Assembly (NCBI GenBank): GCA_944990035.1
Contig: CALYLX010000079.1
Span: 310,001-374,000, forward strand
Source: Clitopilus passeckerianus
Taxonomy: Eukaryota; Basidiomycota; Agaricomycetes; Agaricales; Entolomataceae
DNA: 64,000 bases
Direction of reading: 5' to 3'
Translations under genes and position numbers: made by a program
Shown here: positions 57,222 through 64,000 of the stretch, piece after piece
Numbering within the stretch: the stretch's first letter is position 1
Layout: every line of letters starts with the position of its first letter
Notes under the pieces: generated by a model
Seen by the model: only the letters and a program-made list of their open reading frames with translations
Told to the model about the DNA's origin: nothing
Database searches by the model: none

Positions 57222-58730
57222 TCAAAAACCCTCAGCCTCTGCTTCGGTGTAGAATTCAGCGGCTTTTTCTTGGGGCATGTCAGCTAGGACTGCTCTGACA
57301 TATTTGATCAACTCGGCTCCCTTCTCAGGTTTCTTGTGGAATCGGCTGTCGTTGTTGTTAGGGTAGGTTCTTCCAAAATTCTTCCTTTGAAGACATTGTT
57401 GGATCGTGTGCCCTTTCTTGGAGCAATAGTAGCACAAGTTGTTCTTCTTGTGATGTTCTCTTTCCTCCTGGGTGAGGCGGTGTTTGGGTGGATCAGTGGT
57501 GAAACGATCAACATCCATAGCCATTGGGTCTCGGGCGCCAGTAGGTGTTTTGTAAGCACGTTTGACCATATCAGATGTCTTGATGATACGGGTATGTCCC
57601 ATGATTGTCTTGGCACGTCACCAGTTGTTGTCAAACTGGACGGCTTTCTTGACCCAATCGTCGAATGTGGTAGGAGGGGAATCGGAAAAGAGAATCTTCT
57701 CTTGGAGTTTGGGGGTAAATCCTTCCATGAAGATCTCGATCTTTGCAGTGTCATCGCTGAGATCGGTTCGTGCAAGAATATTCTTGAAGGCAGTGGCAAA
57801 TTCGTCAGCTGTCCCATCCTGTCGTAAGGCTTTGAGTTGGAGAAGTGCGGCAGCTTTGTCGTCGGTAGGGGAAAAGGCTTCTTTGAATTGGCTGATAAAT
57901 TCAGCGTAGGTGGCTTTCCTTTCAGCTGCTGAATATTTATCGTGAAATTCTAATCCCCATGCTGCTGCAGTTCCTTCTTTGAGGAAGAATAGGGCGATGC
58001 GAATCTTTTTGTCATCTTCGAGTTGGTTGAGGTTGTTTAGGATAAGGTAGTCTTCAAGTTCCTGAATGAACTTTCTGGTCTTGGATCGGTCTCCGGAGAA
58101 CGTTTGGGGTTTGGCTCCAATATCCTTCTTGTTGTTGTCTTGTGACATTTCGTAGTCGAAATCGAAGTTGGTCTCTGGTTCAATTGTTTCTGCACTGGGG
58201 CGCTCCTCTGGCTCAGCTGTGGGGCTCTCCTCTAGCTGTTGTTGTACTTGGTGTTCTTCTTCTTCCTCTTCGGGCAAGACAGAAGCGCTGGTAGACGGGA
58301 CTAGTGATGGGTTCCTGGATATTGCTGTGGGTAATGGTGCGAAGCGTCGCTGTTCCTCCTTGTCTACTTCAATGTCGTGTTCTCGTTGGGCTCGGACAAT
58401 AGCAGGGGTCTTATGAGGTCGTTCAGGGGTAGGGAAGTCTAGAGCGTGGAAGTGTCTGTTTTCAACGGCAACGGTGGTGAATGTGAATTTGCCAAGGGAG
58501 AGAGAGGCGTAGCACCAGCGGTTATTGTTGTGATTAAAACCGCAGTAGCTTCCGTTGGTGAACTTGTAGACGTTGTTGGTTCCTTCTACTAGAGTGGTAT
58601 TTCGTGGCGGGTGGTCTGCCCTGTGTACAACCGTGGTGACTGAGTGGTAGCTGCAACGGCGATCGGCCTGTTGCGTGCTTCTGCTGTGTTGTCGTGGGGT
58701 GGGCCTGCGCTAACAATGAGCGGGCCTTCT
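57222..58730 (-). pseudogene. Gypsy Gag with CCHC zinc knuckle
   Basis: Gag reads PQTFSGDRSKTRKFIQELED, FFLKEGTAAAWGLEF, FKEAFSPTDDKAAALLQLKA, DEFATAFKNI, followed by the knuckle CYYCSKKGHTIQQC near 57,430. It packages element RNA in virus-like particles. TGA codons occur at 57,620 and 57,224. Gag, protease and RT share one reading frame, so the ancestral element made a single Gag-Pol polyprotein. The frame is open upstream to about 58,730 with conserved-looking sequence (VYKFTNGSYCGFNH, KTPAIVRAQREHDIEV) but no ATG before residue YEMSQ (about 58,150). The start has either mutated or is spliced. Confidence 0.75.
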
Positions 58731-58746
58731 GAACAGCTTGACCTTT

Positions 58747-59231
58747 TGTTAAGGCAGAGCCTAACAACTTAGGTAATACTGTTTACGTTCGATGTCTTTG
58801 ATAAACAAAGACAGAGATTTGTCAGCAGCTGCGGCTGTACTGACGACCTGGTGAGATTGACGAAGCAAGGGACTTAAAGGCGAAGTAGAGAACTAAGCAG
58901 TTAGGTAGATTGCCTAGGTCAAGCTGAGGAGCCTTGACCAAATGGTACAGGTTTATATACCTATCTAGTAGTTCTAAATATAGCGCATGCGCAGCATGCT
59001 GAGTAAGTAATGAGTCATGCGCAGCATGATGAGTAAGTACATGAGTCAGTATGACTCGATGCGAGTCAGAAAGAGTCAGATAAGGTATAAGTCTCTCACG
59101 ATTGTGAGAGATGCGGAGTAAGCATGGAAAAAGATGAAAAATGCGCAGTGATGCGCAGCATATGTGAGTAATCGTGCATAGGTAAGCGGGCCGGGGTGTG
59201 TAAGGAGAAACATGTAAGCAAAATCATAACA
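58747..59231 (-). repeat. Gypsy LTR (5' LTR of the element), 485 bp
   Basis: Same termini as the other LTR. It carries an extra 20-bp segment (TATGACTCGATGCGAGTCAG region) in the GAGTCA repeat cluster. Its palindrome is changed by one transition (CACGATTGTG). Confidence 0.9.
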
Positions 59232-60362
59232 GTTTGTAAGTCGGCATAGCTTTGCCCAGTACGATCTGGCAGGAGTCTTTCATTCGAGGTTTTCAGCTAG
59301 GAATGCATCCAAGCAGCCAAATGTGAATATGGTCTTGATACGAGTGAACGATGAAGGGAAAATCCTGCATCAAGAAGCCGAAGGTCTTGACTATCAGAAC
59401 TGCATGCGCAAAATTTGAATGCTAGAGGATGAATCCCGTTAGCGTGGACAACATATAGAATGGGATTGTCGTCCACAGTTCGATGCCTCCAGACTTTGGT
59501 ATAACAGTCATAGAAAGCTGCACCCTCAAAGTTGGACACTGGTATTGTACCTGAGTCTGGGTCCTCTTCACCAATATCAGTTCTCTCAGTGTCTGAGCAA
59601 TTGATATCGTTACTTGTGCTGGAGTCGGGGACGCAGTCAGAGGCATCAAGAGTTGAGTCAGAGTGAGCGTCGGAGCTCTCAGTACGTCGGTCGAAGCCAG
59701 ATGTCAAGTCTGTATTAGTCTTTGAGGAGCTCTTCTGGTCCGGGTCTGGACCAGAGGGCAGCTTGGAGGATGGGCAAACAGAACCTGAGTGTCCGACATG
59801 AATTGTCAAGCCGACATTGAGCAACCAGTCATCCTCAAAGAATCTTCCATTCCATCGTCGAACTCGGTGATATGGGCTTCGTTCATGAACAACCCGACAG
59901 TACTCTCCGCAATACTGAGGGTTTCCGACACACCCGATGCACTGCCAGACCCCAGGATTCTTGCATTTGCTGCATACTGTGGGTGTATTCAGTCCCTTCG
60001 ATGCCAGAACTTGGAACAGGTATGTCTCTGATCGCACTTGGAATGCTCGGAGATAGTCATTTTGCGTCTAACCCTTCAGCAATTCTGGTGCCAAACAGAA
60101 GGGGAATGCTCACATGATTTGAAGGCGCCTTCAGAGGCTCCAAGGGAACTCCAAATTCCTCATAGAAAGGAGTGTCCTCAACAACATGATTTGTCCTAAC
60201 ACATTTTGGCCTAGCAGGTGAGACCTTGGGGCGTTTGGGGCTGTTTCTCTTGATGGACTTGTAGGTGTCGCCACGAGCCGTAAAAGTAAACTTAGCAGTG
60301 GAGAATGTAGGTTCTTGGTATGACACTGGGACCTTGAGCTTTTTATCTTTACCGCGAGGCAT
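59232..60362 (-). pseudogene. KDZ-type transposase, N-terminal CxC2-like part, truncated by the Gypsy element
   Basis: Exon 1 (60362-60114) begins MPRGKDKKLKVPVS and is basic. A 46-nt intron leads to exon 2 from 60,067. Then TQNDYLRAFQVRSETYLFQV, the Cys cluster CSKCKNPGVWQCIGC ... YCGEYCRVVH, YHRVRRWNGRFFEDDWL, LTIHVGHSGSVCP, VVHANGIHPLAFKFCAC and RLLDAGF. This order is that of the Cys-cluster region of Kyakuja-Dileera-Zisupton transposases in mushrooms. After a one-base shift near 59,320 and a TGA, family-like sequence (CLDAFLAENLE, KTPARSYWAKLCRLTN) runs up to the last base before the LTR at 59,231. The catalytic KDZ domain is not found in the window. A Ser/Asp-rich insert (about residues 190-240) is unusual. 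Confidence 0.65.
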
Positions 60363-61467
60363 GAGCAATACACGAGCAGTGGGAAGCAACCTTTAAAACA
60401 CAAAGCAATAACTACAAGGGACATGCTACTCACATGATGGAGAAACGAGGCAAGATTGATAAGATAACCTAGCAATTGTGGCACAATATTACAGCCCAAA
60501 TAGTTTCATGAGATAATATATATATACGAGATGGAGAATCAAATGAACGAGAAAAGCGGGGAAGGATTTGTCGGAGGAGTGATTTGAATACGAGAGAGTT
60601 GTGAGGTGCTGCAGCAGAACTCTTCTGTGAATCACTTTTGCGACAACAGCACCTAGACCTAATTAATAGTGAAATGAATGAAAAGACAGAAGAATCAAAG
60701 CCAGTGTCTGGATCCACATAAGTAGTTCGCTGAGATCTCAGGTTACGTATGTTCAATATTCAGATTGTGACCTGATACTTGCGTACTATGTTGCCCACGA
60801 TGGTCCAAATTGACTAGTGTACTCAGAATCTGTATCATGATGCCTTTCATTGGAGATATGGCTCATTCCTTGGCGGTTGGAGTTTTGTACTTCAGAGTTT
60901 TCCAGAACACATCTTGAGAACCGGCTCAGCAAACCCAACATAGTGTTATGTCTTGAGAATCGACTCAGTGAACCCAACGTAGAGTCTAACACTCTCGGGC
61001 GCCTTCAATGAAGTCAAACAGTTAATTGATCGAAGAAAGAATGTTCATCGGATAACTTAGAAAGTAATGTTTGTCGGATGACTGAGGAATTAATGTTCAT
61101 ACCATGTTTCAGGCATTCCGACCTTTTCAAAGGCACACCTCTTCTCTGAGATCGGACAAGAACACATCAAGATTACTTGTAAAATAGAAGATGCATAGGA
61201 GATGACACATTTGGGTACACCTCTATTTATTATCTTGCCATTTCTAGAAGAGGCAACTGAATGCGCAAGGCGCTAGCCAGACATAGATCTATATGATACA
61301 TGATGGGTATTGCCCGGATGAAGTGTGTGGCGCATCTTGGTTATCTTATCGGAAACATCACGACATGGTCCTCCTGAGTATTTCATAATGATATATGATC
61401 CGAATTAGAGTAAAACACATAAATGCGGAGTTTTTCTTTTGCATTTTGGCCTGTTTTATCCACCTCC
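60363..61467. other. 1.1-kb intergenic region between divergent genes
   Basis: It lies between the KDZ-type gene (minus) and the 61.5-kb gene (plus). Two similar short motifs, CTTGAGAAYCGRCTCAGYRAACCCAAC, occur at about 60,910 and 60,953 as a 42-nt direct repeat. The two AATGTTCAT...GATRACTTAG/GAGG blocks at 61,040-61,100 form another small repeat. Nothing coding is seen. Confidence 0.4.
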
Positions 61468-63403
61468 ATGTCTCCTGAGTGGTCTGATTCTGAGCATGAA
61501 ATTCTGAAGAAATACTTGATACACTTTCATTCTGCTACTGGTGAAAAGGGTTCCTCCAAGAGAACTGACATTGTTCTGAAAGCTTATGGCCAGCTCCTCA
61601 AACAATACCCCAAACTCTCCCCTGAAGACGACCTCGTATTAAAAAAGGTGAGTCTTCAACCTCAATTTCAAGAACGTCAAACTGACAACGTGTTAGCGAA
61701 TTCGACAATACTATACCAACCACGGCCGTACAAGAGAGTCAAAGGACAGGATTCGACTACAGAATGCCCACAACTATCGATCTGTTATAATGTTTTGGTA
61801 CAAGGACGAAGTCAAATCGGAAGTTGCGCGTCTCCGACAAGGTGCTCCCCGTGGATCTGCCAAGTGGATTTCCAGTTACCAGCGTGCTGTGTCTGCTGTC
61901 GTCGAAAGTCTGTCTGCAGAGGAGGTTAACGACGCGAAAGCAGAAGCCAAGCAATGGACGCTAGAGAAGCCTCCCCCAGAAGTTCAAGCACGGTCTGGTT
62001 CTCCTCCCTTTCCAATGAACAGATGACTGATGTTTTCTCCTACACAGCCAAGCGAGGCTCAAGGCAGCAAAGTATACAAGTCAATGGGCAGAACAAATGT
62101 TCCGGCAGCTGGGTATGTTTCCGTTGGTTTTTACCCACCACAAGGATGAAAGTGGGGAGGTTCAATACATGTCGTGAGTTTCACTGAAGCAAGCATCGGA
62201 ATGGGCTGATGTTGTTTCGTCTGTTTAGCTGGGAGTACGGGAAGGAGATCTGTGGGTTGTCTATGTCAGATGTGATGCGAGATTGGGAGCACCGCCCTGT
62301 CATGGAAGGACTTGTGCAACACGCAGAGCAACTGTACGGTGCAAAAACCTCCGATACCGTCGAAAACTCAAGCAAGTCAAAGTCGTCAAAGGTCTGCCTC
62401 TAATTCCGGAATGGATTTCCCCTGCTGCCTCTGATTAAGGGTTTGGAAGCATTAAAGTCGATGGATCTGTCATGGTTGAAGAGCTTAATCAGAGCATACG
62501 TCCACGCTGCATTCTGTAAGTTCGTGATGAATGTGCAACTATTTTACCAACACAACATTAGGCTATGCGAAAGGTGCACATGTCAAGCATGCACCCTGGG
62601 CATCGATTGAAGCCTTTCAGGATGATCTCATTGAGGCCGAGTACCTCAATCCAGCGGACATCGTAGATCAGCACTACGCAGACCCAGAGTCCACCTTGGA
62701 CTTTGTTGTTCTTCGGGATCCATCTAGAATGGTTGACCCAGCCGTTCGAGGCTTGCTCACGCACTGGTATACATGGGATATGGATCCCAATTGTGACTTT
62801 CCATTCCGATTCAAGGCTTTTGTCAGTAGAAACAAGTCGATTCACCCAGCAATTAACAAACCTGTTTCCGGATTACTCAACGACGAATCCGATATTGAAG
62901 AACTAGTGCCGCCTGTGAAGAAAACTAAAGATACACAATCTGTCTGATTGATGAATAGGAACTAACATTTAACAGAGCCAAAGGCTCCGATGACCGTAGA
63001 GGACAAACAGAAGCCTGGACCGACTTGTCGCCCTCGAAGCAAGCAGAAGGCCAAGGCGACATCGGCGCCAGCAGTTTCCGATACATATCTCGAGGACAAG
63101 TTCAATTTCGACAATCTTAACTTTGACGATCTTGAAGACAGTTCCGACAGTGACCCCGACCCCAACCTAGACCACCAAATCGATGCCGACGAGGCCAATG
63201 AAAGCAGCCCTATCTCGAAAACTTACTCTCAGCTCCCTTATGGTCCCAAACTTCACAACGAGCCTCCGAAGTCAAAAGCCACTAACTCAAGAAAGAGGTC
63301 CGCCTCTTCCACTACCTCTGGTCAGTCGGACTTGACCAAGGGGAAAGGAAAGGCGAAGGATGCCAATCCCAAGCCATCCAAATCTGACTCAGCAGGGACT
63401 TAG
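61468..63403 (+). CDS. Uncharacterised agaricomycete protein of a type seen near KDZ elements
   Basis: Exon 1 (61468-61647: MSPEWSDSEHEILKKYL) is followed by an exon from about 61,699 with IRQYYTNHGRTRESKDRI, VIMFWYKDEVKSEVARLRQG and SAKWISSYQRAVSAVVESL. Later exons hold AKYTSQWAEQMFRQLGMFPL, WEYGKEICGLSMSD and GYAKGAHVKHAPWASIEAF. The last ones are acidic (FNFDNLNFDDLEDSSDSD) and Lys/Ser-rich, nuclear-like. At least six introns are needed and some borders are uncertain, especially 62,395-62,440 and 62,945-62,980. An upstream in-frame ATG at 61,423 is possible. After the stop near 63,403 the same frame continues (PARERKSSLRSANSASKSKE), so that TAG may be a nonsense change. From memory, proteins of this kind are abundant in mushrooms and often lie near KDZ elements. 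Function unknown. Confidence 0.5.
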
Positions 63404-63885
63404 GAGGCTCCAACACCAGCAAGAGAGAGGAAGAGCAGCCTAAGATCCGCCAATAGTGCTTCCAAGAGCAAAGAGGTCCCAAAGACCCCTCAACGCCCAA
63501 GATGAGTAAGTATCAAGGACACCCCAGAAATCAAAACCTTTACAAAGAACTCAGGTATCTGGTTGCACTTCACATTGTCCCACCTTTCACTCTTTGACGG
63601 ATTACACTGGCAGTACTTGCCCACTTGCCCACAAGATCTCCACCCAGTTCTCCGATAGAACTTAAGCGTGGAAGGCCAAAGGCCCGACTGGTCACTGCAG
63701 AAACCCGACAGAAGTCCTCATATGACGACAATCAGGACGAATTAGAGGTTCGGAGGTGTCGCACCAACGAGCTGGAATGGCAGCGGGCTAGTCGGAGCAG
63801 AAGGTAGTTGGGAGATAACATATACACAATGATACATGAATTACAGAATACAAATCTTCATTTCGAATTTTAATGCTGGGAACGA
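63404..63885. other. 3' flank of the preceding gene, possibly a further exon
   Basis: A basic 60-codon frame at 63,625-63,807 (RGRPKARLVTAETRQKSSYD) may be the original C-terminus of the upstream gene. Nothing else is recognised. Confidence 0.35.
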
Positions 63886-64000
63886 TTAGCGCCTCCCTCC
63901 CGTATAACGGCACTCTGGCTCATATAGTCCCATGTTCTTCAAGCCTTCGATACCCTGGTCCAACTTCTCCCTTGCAGATTTGAGATAAGAGCATGCAGCG
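63886..64000 (-). CDS. C-terminal end of a gene entering from the right edge
   Basis: Reading left from the window edge on the minus strand gives 38 open codons: LKSAREKLDQGIEGLKN, MGLYEPECRYTGGRR, then TAA (63,888-63,886). Composition and lack of stops suggest a real coding end (helical, then a short basic tail). It is too short to identify. Confidence 0.4.
   Translation of the reverse strand, partial: AACSYLKSAREKLDQGIEGLKNMGLYEPECRYTGGRR

Larger units (their letters stand above)
51989..59231 (-). mobile_element. Ty3/Gypsy chromovirus-type retrotransposon, nearly complete but mutated
   Basis: 7,243 bp, transcribed on the minus strand. Order: LTR (59,231-58,747), Gag, zinc knuckle, protease, reverse transcriptase, RNase H, integrase, chromodomain, an extra Cys/His ORF, and the second LTR (52,453-51,989). 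Eight in-frame TGA codons and one frameshift interrupt the coding region, so it is not autonomous. I find no clean 5-bp target duplication (flanks GTAAG and GTTTG). Retrotransposition would have moved it by RNA copying; the chromodomain usually steers integration to modified chromatin. Confidence 0.9.

Noticed and set aside
56671..57827. Plus-strand frames opposite gag and pol
   Set aside because: They are antisense shadows of the well-conserved retrotransposon domains.
51984..59240. GTAAG as a target duplication of the Gypsy element
   Set aside because: GTAAG borders the left LTR, but on the right it begins five bases away from the LTR end (GTTTGTAAG), so it is not a true flanking duplication.
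1..64000. CRISPR arrays, bacterial operons, rRNA or tRNA genes
   Set aside because: Intron-rich eukaryotic gene structure throughout. No regularly spaced short repeats, and no tRNA cloverleaf or rRNA segment that I could recognise by eye; a tRNA scan would be needed to exclude small RNA genes.

Overview
This is nuclear DNA of a filamentous basidiomycete, almost certainly an agaricomycete. Nearly every real gene is cut by introns of about 45-75 nt with GT...CTNAC...AG signals. The gene content fits the same group: expanded BTB/POZ and F-box/LRR-like families, a DUF6593 protein, MYND fingers, small secreted proteins, a KDZ-type transposase and a chromodomain Ty3/Gypsy element. All functional names come from reading translated sequence by eye; no database search was possible.

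Layout. (1) 0-17.3 kb: an array of double-BTB genes (A, B, C on the minus strand; D on the plus strand). Between them lie diverged copies of a non-coding dispersed repeat ("R"), a DUF6593 gene (4.0-4.7 kb) and a small secreted protein (13.6-14.1 kb). B is truncated and C carries a frameshift. (2) 17.4-21.3 kb: an LRR-like gene with a 10-nt microexon, a Cys-rich secreted protein locus with one in-frame TGA, and a gene fragment. (3) 22.7-34.4 kb: double-BTB genes E and F flank two tandem paralogous Cys-patterned secreted proteins and an intact F-box/LRR-like gene; fragments of that F-box family follow. (4) 35.4-36.6 kb: a class I terpene synthase with no visible tailoring genes. (5) 37-39.9 kb: degenerate tandem repeats containing intron-like blocks and two G-quadruplex motifs. 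(6) 40.3-43.1 kb: a broken double-BTB gene (G) and a MYND-finger gene. (7) 45-64 kb: a transposon-rich zone. It holds three solo LTRs with perfect 5-bp target duplications (one splits an F-box/LRR gene), a Tc1-like remnant, and a 7.2-kb chromovirus-type Gypsy element (51,989-59,231) with one long Gag-Pol frame broken by TGA codons plus an extra Cys/His-rich ORF after pol. The Gypsy element abuts and truncates a KDZ-type transposase N-terminus. A gene of a type I recall near KDZ elements, and the end of another gene at the right edge, complete the window.

The window reads as an accessory, birth-and-death region. BTB and F-box families multiply locally and decay, while secreted proteins and a terpene synthase are embedded among repeats. 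The most distinctive items are a shared promoter/5'UTR motif ahead of the BTB genes, the paired secreted proteins with the spacing CC-x16-C-x8-C-x15/16-C-x5-C, the extra ORF of the Gypsy element, and the TGA-only, transition-only decay of that element.
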